From an uncultured Eubacteriales bacterium (GTDB taxonomy: Bacteria > Bacillota > Clostridia > Oscillospirales > CAG-272): a stretch of DNA of 11,881 nt. This document shows positions 6,191 to 11,881 of this stretch, in pieces. The notes beneath the pieces are model-generated. The model was not told where the DNA came from, ran no database searches, and saw nothing but the letters and a program-made list of their open reading frames with translations. The stretch spans positions 1-11,881 of the forward strand of contig CAKSSY010000058.1 in NCBI GenBank assembly GCA_934489945.1, given 5' to 3'. A program made the position numbers and the translations under genes. The first letter of the stretch is position 1; each line of letters starts with the position of its first letter.

Positions 6191-6787
6191 TTATTTCTTT
6201 TCCGATATGTCGTACTTTGACACAAAACGCTTGCGCACACAGACTTTCTGATTTTCAAAATAGTCTCTGTATTCTTTCAGACCTTCTTCCGTGTATTCTG
6301 CATTTCCGTAAAGTTCCGACAGAAGTAAACTTCCGTCCGATTGAGCATACGCCATAAATATATAGGTGTTGCCCGTATCGGGAATACCGGTATCCGAGGT
6401 ACGGTCAGTGGCATATAAAACCATGGTTCCGTCTGCCAGAATTCCGCCGTGTTTTCTGCACACAATTTCATCGGCAAGTTTTCCTTTGATGTTTTCCAGG
6501 ACTTTGATTTTATAACGGCTTTCGTCGTTCTCTTTTGTAATCGTGGTATCTGCCTGCGTCACTTTTCCGACAAACACATAATCTACCGAACCTACATATT
6601 GATACAAATCCGTTTCGTCAATCGATAACATGATATGGGTATAGTCAAATTTTCCGTTCCATTGAGTTGACCGACCGGAACAAGCCGTTAAAACAACGAG
6701 AAAAACGAAAGTTGCGACAAGTACCCGAACCCAAGTCGGGAAGTTTTCCTTCCGCAGTCGAAAGCGTGCAAAAATAAAATTTTTCAT
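6191..6787 (-). CDS. Predicted lipoprotein downstream of ECF sigma/anti-sigma pair
   Basis: Encodes 198 residues. The N-terminus has basic residues, a hydrophobic helix (about 20-33) and a lipobox LTAC with Cys36, so the mature protein is probably membrane-anchored and faces outward. The domain after it, beginning with a DYVFVGKV strand (about residues 69-76) and continuing with YKIKVLENIKG (about 92-102), has the look of a beta-barrel fold seen in uncharacterised Firmicute lipoproteins; I cannot name a family with certainty. AAAGGA seven bases before the ATG supports the start. It lies 142 bases after the anti-sigma gene with a strong hairpin between them. It could be an output or sensor of the sigma system, but that is inferred from position only. 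The region is richer in A+T than its neighbours. Confidence 0.75.
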   Translation of the reverse strand: MKNFIFARFRLRKENFPTWVRVLVATFVFLVVLTACSGRSTQWNGKFDYTHIMLSIDETDLYQYVGSVDYVFVGKVTQADTTITKENDESRYKIKVLENIKGKLADEIVCRKHGGILADGTMVLYATDRTSDTGIPDTGNTYIFMAYAQSDGSLLLSELYGNAEYTEEGLKEYRDYFENQKVCVRKRFVSKYDISEKK

Positions 6788-6867
6788 CGTAAATTCCTTT
6801 CATCAATCGGTTTTGCGTTTTCGGGATTCTTCTATAGAAACACAAGACAATGCCGCCCGGATGCAAA

Positions 6868-6910
6868 AATGGGATGTTAAAAACTCAAAATGAGTTTTTA
6901 ACATCCCATT
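6868..6910 (-). terminator. 20-bp perfect hairpin between anti-sigma and lipoprotein genes
   Basis: Positions 6868-6887 pair perfectly with 6891-6910 around a three-base loop. On the minus strand the stem is followed by a short T-run, so it fits an intrinsic terminator 19 bases after the anti-sigma stop. I saw no clear promoter between it and the lipoprotein gene, so partial read-through (attenuation) may set the level of the latter. Confidence 0.75.
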
Positions 6911-6929
6911 GCGCAAAGTTATGGCGTTG

Positions 6930-7487
6930 TCAGTTGATTTCGGCTTTTTCAAAGTAGAAAAATTGCCCGTTGCATTGCAAAATAAGCACATCATCGCTAT
7001 ACGGATATATCTTCGCCCCGATAAAACGGTTTTTGTCAAACGCACTGTCAATCTGTATAATGTCCTCGGCGGACAGGGTTCCGGTAAATAAATCCGGAGT
7101 TGATTTTAAGTCGGGAATCTCACTCAGTCCGAATTTGTCAATTACCAAGCGATTTGAATGATAACCGTATTGCTTATCTCCATAGGAAACTGTAAAGGAA
7201 TAGCATACATCTTGCTTTATGTGTGCGGGCTCCTTATGGAAAACACGTACAGTCGTAACGCCCAAACCAACCACCACAACAAAAGCAGCTGCCACCGCGC
7301 ATATCTTTCCCCAAAGCCGCATCATAACCGTTTTATGCCTGTCCCGACTCGGACTTTTGCCGATCATTGCATAGACCTTTTCGTCAAGAGAAGCCGGGCT
7401 TTGCGTTTCTTCCGATTCCGATAAAACCGTATCGACCCGTTTTTCTATATAATACCGCATAGCCTCTTTGATTCTTTTATCGTTCAT
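6930..7487 (-). CDS. Putative anti-sigma factor, single-pass membrane protein
   Basis: Encodes 185 residues. A charged cytoplasmic part (1-58) is followed by one membrane helix (about 60-80) and an external domain (about 85-185) with no recognised motif. Its start overlaps the end of the ECF sigma gene by 11 bases (ATGAACGATAA is shared), and AGGAG in the sigma reading frame sits seven bases before the ATG, so the two are translationally coupled. This order and topology are the usual arrangement of an ECF sigma and its membrane-bound inhibitor. The zinc-binding HxxxCxxC of ZAS-type anti-sigma factors is absent. The assignment rests on context and topology rather than on a sequence motif. Confidence 0.7.
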   Translation of the reverse strand: MNDKRIKEAMRYYIEKRVDTVLSESEETQSPASLDEKVYAMIGKSPSRDRHKTVMMRLWGKICAVAAAFVVVVGLGVTTVRVFHKEPAHIKQDVCYSFTVSYGDKQYGYHSNRLVIDKFGLSEIPDLKSTPDLFTGTLSAEDIIQIDSAFDKNRFIGAKIYPYSDDVLILQCNGQFFYFEKAEIN

Positions 7488-8001
7488 ATCCGCTCTCCTG
7501 TAACCGCGCCTTCAACAGCTTTTTTCCACGAGTGAGTTGTGATTTTACGGTACCGTGTTTTCTGCTCAGAAAGTCCGCAATCTGCGATGTGGATAATTCG
7601 TAATACAAATGGAGGATCAGCACATCCCGATATTCATTCGTCATTCCCCGTATTGTCTCATAGATGATTTTACAGTTCTCGGTCATCGCAACATCTTCGG
7701 CAATGTCCTCGTCGCTTTTCATATGATACGCAATCTCGTCTATCGGGATCGTCGGAATAGGCGTATGCCTGTCCCGTATCCTGTTAAGGGATATGTTCTT
7801 CACCGCCATTGCCACATAATAGATACAATCCTTGCTGTCAACATCTTTTATCGCATTCAGATTTCGCATGATCGGGGGAATCGCATCATGCACCGCATCC
7901 TCTGCATCTTGCGGATTTTTTAATATTTTGAATGCAACTGCGTACATCGTGTTTTTATGTTTTTTATAAATGGCGGTCATTTTTTCGATTTCTTCACTCA
8001 T
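7477..8001 (-). CDS. ECF-type RNA polymerase sigma factor
   Basis: Encodes 174 residues from the ATG at 8001. Region 2 spans about residues 9-75, with YAVAFKILKNPQDAEDAVHD as the core-binding segment. Region 4 spans about 115-170, with TNEYRDVLILHLYYELSTSQIA and the recognition helix RKHGTVKSQLTRGKKLLK. There is no region 3, as in the ECF group. A GAG-rich ribosome binding site (GGGGAGG) is close before the ATG. An upstream ATG at 8031 lies inside the -10 box and so cannot be used from that promoter. An odd point is Pro42-Pro43 in the middle of the region 2.2 helix, where relatives usually carry a phenylalanine/leucine-arginine pattern. The first gene of a probable operon with the anti-sigma gene; the controlled genes are not evident here. 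Confidence 0.9.
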   Translation of the reverse strand: MSEEIEKMTAIYKKHKNTMYAVAFKILKNPQDAEDAVHDAIPPIMRNLNAIKDVDSKDCIYYVAMAVKNISLNRIRDRHTPIPTIPIDEIAYHMKSDEDIAEDVAMTENCKIIYETIRGMTNEYRDVLILHLYYELSTSQIADFLSRKHGTVKSQLTRGKKLLKARLQESGYER

Positions 8002-8029
8002 ACGACCTCCCCATTCTTCGGTTCTTTCC

Positions 8030-8038
8030 ATTATAACA
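8030..8038 (-). promoter_or_regulatory. Extended -10 promoter of the sigma operon
   Basis: TGtTATAAT on the minus strand (8038-8030) is an extended -10. I find no good -35 at 16-18 bases, so recognition probably depends on the TG extension. I did not see an ECF-type GGAAC/CGTC promoter that would indicate autoregulation. Confidence 0.55.
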
Positions 8039-8040
8039 CG

Positions 8041-8301
8041 AAAAAAAGAATTGCGGATGCCTTTTCCCGCAAAATTTTACACAGCCATCCCCAATCGGCG
8101 AACCGGAATTTGTAAAAGGTCAACCACGCCGATAATCCTTTCGAGATTGTCTACACAAGACATCTGTATCTTGCCGCCAACGATAAAGTGAAATATTTCT
8201 CCCGCAGTCACAATGTAAAATGAAAGAAATCCACCCCTGCCCGTAAGCGTTTCACGTGCCATAGACACGTTTCGCCAATCCCGCAAGGGATTATTTCGTT
8301 G
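8041..8301. other. Intergenic stretch; weak 61-codon frame on minus strand
   Basis: Between the sigma operon promoter and the tRNA-Gln terminator I find no convincing gene. The best frame is on the minus strand, from an ATG at 8262 to a stop at 8077. It encodes 61 residues with a hydrophobic centre (FLSFYIVTAGEIFHFIVGG) and no ribosome binding site. I do not recognise it; it could be a remnant. Confidence 0.35.
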
Positions 8302-8333
8302 AAAAAAGCACTTGCATAAGCAAGTGCTTTTTT
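8302..8333. terminator. Terminator of tRNA-Gln
   Basis: A 14-bp perfect stem, AAAAAAGCACTTGC (8302-8315) with GCAAGTGCTTTTTT (8320-8333), closes an ATAA loop. On the minus strand it follows the tRNA CCA end by two bases and ends in six T residues. Confidence 0.9.
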
Positions 8334-8335
8334 CA

Positions 8336-8411
8336 TGGCTGCGGCACTAGGATTCGAACCTAGGTAATGACGGAGTCAGAGTCCGTTGCCTTACCGCTTG
8401 GCGATGCCGCA
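8336..8411 (-). tRNA. tRNA-Gln, anticodon CTG
   Basis: Cloverleaf read on the minus strand: acceptor TGCGGCA/TGCCGCA, D arm with GCC/GGC, anticodon stem ACGGA/TCCGT with loop CTCTGAC (anticodon CTG, reads CAG), T arm CTAGG-TTCGAAT-CCTAG, discriminator G and an encoded CCA at 8338-8336. The U1-A72 pair is typical of tRNA-Gln. Length is 76 bases. It has its own promoter and terminator. Confidence 0.95.
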
Positions 8412-8427
8412 ATATCAAGCGTTTTTT

Positions 8428-8456
8428 ATTCTACCACATTTGAAGCAATTTGTCAA
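8428..8456 (-). promoter_or_regulatory. Promoter of tRNA-Gln
   Basis: TTGACA (8456-8451) and TAGAAT (8433-8428) on the minus strand with a 17-base spacer. The -10 ends 16 bases before the tRNA 5' end. Confidence 0.88.
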
Positions 8457-8544
8457 GAGTTTCTCTCATTTTTTTCGAAAAAATTTCATTTTTTCACGCC
8501 AAACAAAAAAACGGAAAATAATTTGTTTTTTCGTCAAAATCCGC

Positions 8545-8573
8545 TTTACAAATGCCCGTTTTTGTGATAGAAT
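8545..8573 (+). promoter_or_regulatory. Promoter of tRNA-Arg
   Basis: TTTACA (8545-8550) and TAGAAT (8568-8573) with a 17-base spacer. The -10 hexamer is identical to that of the divergent tRNA-Gln promoter. The tRNA begins 14 bases after it. Confidence 0.88.
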
Positions 8574-8587
8574 ATTATGGTAATCAT

Positions 8588-8664
8588 CTGCCCGTGGCAC
8601 AGCTGGATAGCGCGTCAGACTCCGACTCTGAAGGTCAGCGGTTCGAATCCGCTCGGGCAGGCCA
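8588..8664 (+). tRNA. tRNA-Arg, anticodon CCG
   Basis: Acceptor CTGCCCG/CGGGCAG, D arm GCAC-AGCTGGATA-GCGC, anticodon stem TCAGA/TCTGA with loop CTCCGAC (anticodon CCG, reads CGG), T arm AGCGG-TTCGAAT-CCGCT, discriminator G and an encoded CCA at 8662-8664. Length is 77 bases. The D stem has one A-C mismatch. Confidence 0.95.
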
Positions 8665-8708
8665 ATCAAAAACGGCATCGGGATAAAATCCCGATGCCGT
8701 TTTTGATT
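8664..8708. terminator. 21-bp terminator after tRNA-Arg
   Basis: Positions 8664-8684 pair perfectly with 8688-8708 around an AAA loop, and the stem carries A-runs on the left and T-runs on the right. The final A of the tRNA CCA is the first base of the stem. It can also end the minus-strand glycosidase transcript, whose stop codon is 39 bases away. Confidence 0.9.
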
Positions 8709-8746
8709 CCGATGGTTCCCGAGAGAGGATTCCCGTTCCGGAAAAA

Positions 8747-10801
8747 TCAGCTTTTCACCGTCACCGTATAAAGATACTCTCCGCGGAAATATATGCGAAA
8801 GGTTCTCTCCTGCCCCGGTCTTGTAAGAGCGACATCGACATTCTCCGGTTTTCCGTCCGAAATCCGTGCCGTTACAACCGCACCGCCTTTTGCCGCAAGA
8901 CGAAAGGAAATCGACGCGTCTTTGAGCGGATAGGCGTGGCAAATGTCGATTTTTTCGCCGTCACTCCACAACAACATCTCGTTCACTGAGGAAAGAAATA
9001 CCCCCGCCGCAGTCGTAAACCACGGCACGCGGCACACTATCTCCTCATTGATCTCAAACATCTCGTCGAAAACGCCGACCGAATGATAGGAACGCGCAAG
9101 AGAGACCTTCGCCTCCTCCGCCATTCCCGAACGGGCGAACCCTTCCGCTTCCCAGCACGCGTACCAAGGCGAAATTCCCTTTCCCATGGCGTACATATTG
9201 CCGTATACATTTTGTTTTCCGAGAAAGTCACTCCATGCAGCGTGCATCTTCGGGTCGTCGCTTTTCAACACATCAAACGGGAATTTGCCCGCAAACATCG
9301 CAATGCTGTCAACGGGACAACCCACATAGGGCAAATAACGTCTGTCATTCTGCGGAAGAGTCTCCCGAAGTCCCTTTGCCAAGGCAAGACATTCCGCACG
9401 GTAGTCACTGTCAACACCGAGAATCTCCGACGCACGGGCACAGATCTCAAGCGTACGGATTACGCCACACGATGTCATAAACGGGTTGAAGATGCCGCCT
9501 CCCAGTCGTTCCAGATCGCAGCATTTTCCGACGTACACTTTGTCGTTTGCGGAGTAGATGGCGTAGCGTGTGTAAAATTTCGCGCAGGCACGAATCAAAG
9601 GATAGTAGGTCTCAAGATTCTTCCTGTCGCCCGTAAACTCGTAAAATTCAAAAGCACCGAGTGCCACGACCGCCATGTGGAAAATATGGTCAAACCATCT
9701 GCCGGGACTTGCCAATTCCTCCCCGTATTCTCCCGTCTCCCAAAAAAACTGTGCCGCATCCTCCGCACCGGCAAAGGAGACCCGTCGGATCGCCTTTTCG
9801 AGGCAGACATTTTTCCGGAACGCCGGAACCCGACCGGCAAGCTCCGGATGATTGGCACCCAGAAGTCCGAGCATACTGTAATATTCGTCAAAAGCAAAGA
9901 ATTTTCCGTCCCATGCCGCCGGATTCAGTCCGATCGGAATCGACCACTTTGTGGTGTAACAACGCAAATGGTAAAGTGCGGTCCGATAAACGGAATTCAA
10001 CTTTTCATCCTCCGTGCGAACATAGGAAGCGTCGAAATATGCCGCAAACGATGCCGCGGTTTCTGCCAAAAGTCCGTCTGCTCCGCAGATTGTGAACTTT
10101 TCCTCCATTGCCGTCAACTCAGCATCGGCATCGGTATTTCCCATATCGTCGGCAAGCAACAGAGCAAAGGAAAATTCGTCCCCTTCCCTCACCTCCGTCG
10201 AAAGCGTAACGGTGTTTCCGCAAACCGAAACGTCCGCGCTCCTGTCCAATCGGACAATTACGCCGCCGCGGTAAAAGTCCATTCCGCACATTCCGAACGA
10301 AAAACGGCACCCGACATCCGACACCGCACATTCCTTCGACACAATCGCCGCCTCGGTATCGGAATCGTAACCGCAAAGTGAATAGGTGTATTGCACCCGT
10401 ACGGGAACGGTAAGATGTGTAAATTTTTTTCGGAGCAGATAAAGATTCATTTCAGGGTGAATCAGACTTTCGGAGATCACTTCCATTCCGGTTTCGTAAA
10501 CACAGACGCTCCTTACGAGCCCGCAATCGGGTATCAGCTCTTGGGTAAACCCGACAAGCGGCGAACCGACATCAAAAACAAATTTTCCGAAACTGAGAAG
10601 CCTTGCCGGAATTTTATCATGCGTAACCGGCAATCGCCGTCCCGCACGGAAGATTCCTCCGCTAAACGCAGCCTTGATCGCGGGGAAATCCGTCGCCCGA
10701 TAAGCAAGCGTGCCCTCGCAATCGACAGCAAAGGACATATCCCCGTTTCCGAGAAGCGGCGGGAAATAGGATCTGTTTCTTTCTTCGCTACAATATTTCA
10801 T
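8747..10801 (-). CDS. Six-hairpin glycosidase-like enzyme (GH65-like), cytoplasmic
   Basis: Encodes 684 residues. An N-terminal beta-sandwich (about 1-225, with LLGNGDMSF at 16-24) is followed by an alpha/alpha barrel (about 250-610) and a short C-terminal beta region. WDGKFFAFDEYYS (297-309) and FWETGEYGEE (353-362) resemble the barrel motifs of GH65 and related families, whose members hydrolyse or phosphorolyse glycosides. I cannot assign the catalytic residues or the substrate. There is no signal peptide, so it acts in the cytoplasm on an imported sugar. The ATG at 10801 has AAGGAG 10 bases before it. The ATG at 10825 lies inside the -10 box and the GTG at 10885 lies upstream of it, so I reject both. 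The gene diverges from an AraC-type regulator that probably controls it. Confidence 0.7.
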   Translation of the reverse strand: MKYCSEERNRSYFPPLLGNGDMSFAVDCEGTLAYRATDFPAIKAAFSGGIFRAGRRLPVTHDKIPARLLSFGKFVFDVGSPLVGFTQELIPDCGLVRSVCVYETGMEVISESLIHPEMNLYLLRKKFTHLTVPVRVQYTYSLCGYDSDTEAAIVSKECAVSDVGCRFSFGMCGMDFYRGGVIVRLDRSADVSVCGNTVTLSTEVREGDEFSFALLLADDMGNTDADAELTAMEEKFTICGADGLLAETAASFAAYFDASYVRTEDEKLNSVYRTALYHLRCYTTKWSIPIGLNPAAWDGKFFAFDEYYSMLGLLGANHPELAGRVPAFRKNVCLEKAIRRVSFAGAEDAAQFFWETGEYGEELASPGRWFDHIFHMAVVALGAFEFYEFTGDRKNLETYYPLIRACAKFYTRYAIYSANDKVYVGKCCDLERLGGGIFNPFMTSCGVIRTLEICARASEILGVDSDYRAECLALAKGLRETLPQNDRRYLPYVGCPVDSIAMFAGKFPFDVLKSDDPKMHAAWSDFLGKQNVYGNMYAMGKGISPWYACWEAEGFARSGMAEEAKVSLARSYHSVGVFDEMFEINEEIVCRVPWFTTAAGVFLSSVNEMLLWSDGEKIDICHAYPLKDASISFRLAAKGGAVVTARISDGKPENVDVALTRPGQERTFRIYFRGEYLYTVTVKS

Positions 10802-10818
10802 AAGACAATCACTCCTTT

Positions 10819-10838
10819 TTTTCATTATATCATGAAAA
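10819..10838 (-). promoter_or_regulatory. Extended -10 and overlapping inverted repeat before glycosidase gene
   Basis: On the minus strand TGaTATAAT gives an extended -10 (hexamer 10829-10824) with no good -35. TTTTCAT (10819-10825) and ATGAAAA (10832-10838) form a 7-bp inverted repeat with a 6-base spacer that covers the hexamer. A protein bound there would block or control the promoter. The weak -35 suggests a need for an activator, such as the divergent AraC-type protein. Confidence 0.5.
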
Positions 10839-10874
10839 TCCGAAAAAATATATAGTCCAATTACGCTATCTTTG

Positions 10875-10903
10875 TTGACAATCACGCCGGATTGTGATAC
10901 ACT
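10875..10903 (+). promoter_or_regulatory. Promoter of araC-type gene with internal inverted repeat
   Basis: TTGACA (10875-10880) and TACACT (10898-10903) are separated by 17 bases. The spacer carries ACAATC-N6-GATTGT (10878-10895), a 6-bp inverted repeat overlapping the -35. It could be an operator for autoregulation. The predicted start at about 10910 leaves only 14 bases before the ATG. Confidence 0.75.
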
Positions 10904-10923
10904 GAAAAAAAGGAGGATACCGC

Positions 10924-11718
10924 ATGAGGATTCGTTATTTTGAAAAAAAACAGGTTATAGAACCTCTGTACGCCGTAGAGTTCGGACATTCGTCGATTTC
11001 AAAAAAGGAAAAAACGATCGGTCCCCGTGTGCGCGACACCTTTCTTTTGCACCTCTGTACCGACGGTAACGGTGTGTTCAACGGCACACCTATCGCACGC
11101 GGAGATGCCTTTTTCATCTCCAAAGATCGCCTTCATGCCTTTACGGTGTCTCCGGGATACGAGCATTTTTGGATTGCATTTGACGGCGACAGTGCGTCGG
11201 CCTTTTTGTCTGCCTTCGCGGTAGAGTCGTCAGATCACAGCGTTTTCCGTGTCTGTGAAATTGATGTTCTTGCGACATTGATTGACAGACTGTTTGCACA
11301 ATGCGATGACCGCGGTGCCTCTGCCCTTGCCGCCCTTTCGGCAATCCTTTCCTACCGCGAAAAACCAACGGAAAGGCAGGAAAAAAAGCCGCACTACGCG
11401 ACACGTGCGGCGGCATATCTTGCCGATCATTTTCATAAGCGAACCACCATGGAAGAGCTTGCCGACTATGTGTGTCTTTCCGAAAAACACCTTTGTCGCC
11501 TGTTCCGCCGCGAATACGGTGTTCCCCCGCAGAAATACCTCCTGAAATTGCGGATGGAAAAAGCGGCGGAAATGCTGAAAACCACCGATTTTTCCGTCAA
11601 AAGTATTGCACTTTCGGTCGGTTATCCGTCCCAACTTTCCTTTTCGGAAATGTTTCGACGATTTTGGGGCATTTCTCCTTCCGACTATCGCCGAAAAAAA
11701 CGTACCGCTTTCCTATAA
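10924..11718 (+). CDS. AraC-family transcriptional regulator
   Basis: Encodes 264 residues. The N-terminal part (about 1-95) is a cupin-like ligand domain, with RGDAFFISKDRLHAF (59-73) as its recognisable strand pattern. The C-terminal part (about 158-260) has the two helix-turn-helix motifs of the family: MEELADYVCLSEKHLCRLFR (about 176-195) and the second around VKSIALSVGYPSQLSFSEMF, followed by the signature ending GISPSDYR. AAGGAGG seven bases before the ATG supports the start. It is divergent from the glycosidase-like gene, the usual position for a local sugar-responsive regulator. The last codons and the TAA stop (11701-11718) align with the left edge of the downstream repeat, so the end of the protein may have been changed by insertion of that element. 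Confidence 0.93.
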   Translation: MRIRYFEKKQVIEPLYAVEFGHSSISKKEKTIGPRVRDTFLLHLCTDGNGVFNGTPIARGDAFFISKDRLHAFTVSPGYEHFWIAFDGDSASAFLSAFAVESSDHSVFRVCEIDVLATLIDRLFAQCDDRGASALAALSAILSYREKPTERQEKKPHYATRAAAYLADHFHKRTTMEELADYVCLSEKHLCRLFRREYGVPPQKYLLKLRMEKAAEMLKTTDFSVKSIALSVGYPSQLSFSEMFRRFWGISPSDYRRKKRTAFL

Positions 11719-11881
11719 AAGCGGCGCAAAAACTTTTATTGCGGTCTCGCCGTTTTGTTTTGCGTCACGGCGGCACGTCTTTTCCAATTTGTTCAAGAGC
11801 TTTGGGGAGGGTGGTGTGAACGTTTCCGCGTGAGCGCGGAAACGGAGCGGAGGGAAGCCCTTTTCCCGAAAAGGGTTCCCT
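11701..11881 (+). repeat. Multi-hairpin intergenic repeat, copy 2 (cut by window end)
   Basis: Same orientation as copy 1 and the same length over the visible part. Stems seen: CCGCTTT/AAAGCGG (11705-11724), CGCCGT/ACGGCG with a 13-base loop (no bulge, unlike copy 1), the perfect 10-bp CGTTTCCGCG stem with loop TGAG in place of CGAG, and the left part of the long final hairpin, which runs off the window. It begins inside the last codons of the araC-type gene. It lacks the GGAGAACG octamers found before copy 1. Confidence 0.85.

Noticed and set aside
6930..7487. ZAS-type (zinc) anti-sigma factor
   Set aside because: The cytoplasmic part has no HxxxCxxC motif.
6191..8411. Integrated element using tRNA-Gln as attachment site
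   Set aside because: No integrase and no second copy of the tRNA 3' end were found in the window.
8466..8942. 158-codon minus-strand frame across the tRNA-Arg gene
   Set aside because: It spans a tRNA, two terminator arms and the end of the glycosidase gene; an artefact.

Overview
The window looks like a chromosomal segment of an anaerobic Firmicute, most likely a gut-type member of the Clostridia. The evidence is a class I hybrid-cluster protein, AAGGAGG-type ribosome binding sites, sigma-A promoters with 17-base spacers and frequent TGnTATAAT extended -10 boxes, lipoproteins with a lipobox, and a clostridial style of ECF sigma/anti-sigma pair. The taxonomic call is inference; no rRNA gene or other marker fixes the genus.

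Layout. Positions 13-238 hold an intergenic element rich in hairpins. It lies against the 3' end of an alanine racemase gene (alr, minus strand, 236-1417). A second copy of its core (11701-11881) follows the araC-type gene at the other end of the window and is cut by the window edge. A small lipoprotein gene (1528-2103, plus) diverges from alr. It converges, across a bidirectional terminator, on a gene for a large membrane protein with a CvpA-like N-terminus (2172-3878, minus). That gene has a consensus promoter and a 13-codon upstream reading frame. A stretch of about 390 bases without a recognised gene follows, with a heptanucleotide tandem repeat at 4186-4226. It ends in a promoter carrying an inverted repeat centred at about -41.5, which drives a 32-codon reading frame (4344-4442) and then hcp, hydroxylamine reductase (4470-6065).

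Next, on the minus strand and visibly richer in A+T, lie an ECF sigma factor gene (7477-8001), an overlapping anti-sigma-like membrane protein gene (6930-7487), a strong hairpin, and a secreted lipoprotein gene (6191-6787). This reads as an envelope-stress or signal-response unit. Two divergent tRNA genes follow, tRNA-Gln(CTG) on minus and tRNA-Arg(CCG) on plus, each with its own promoter and terminator. The last unit is a cytoplasmic six-hairpin glycosidase-like enzyme (8747-10801, minus) divergent from an AraC-family regulator (10924-11718, plus). The intergenic region between them carries two promoters and two inverted repeats that could be operators. Regulator and enzyme probably form a local carbohydrate-use switch, without an adjacent transporter in the window.

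The most unusual points are the duplicated multi-hairpin element whose edges contain the stop codons of the neighbouring genes, the unannotated small reading frame in the hcp transcript, and the candidate Crp/Fnr-type activator site in front of it. I saw no CRISPR array, transposase, prophage or defence system.
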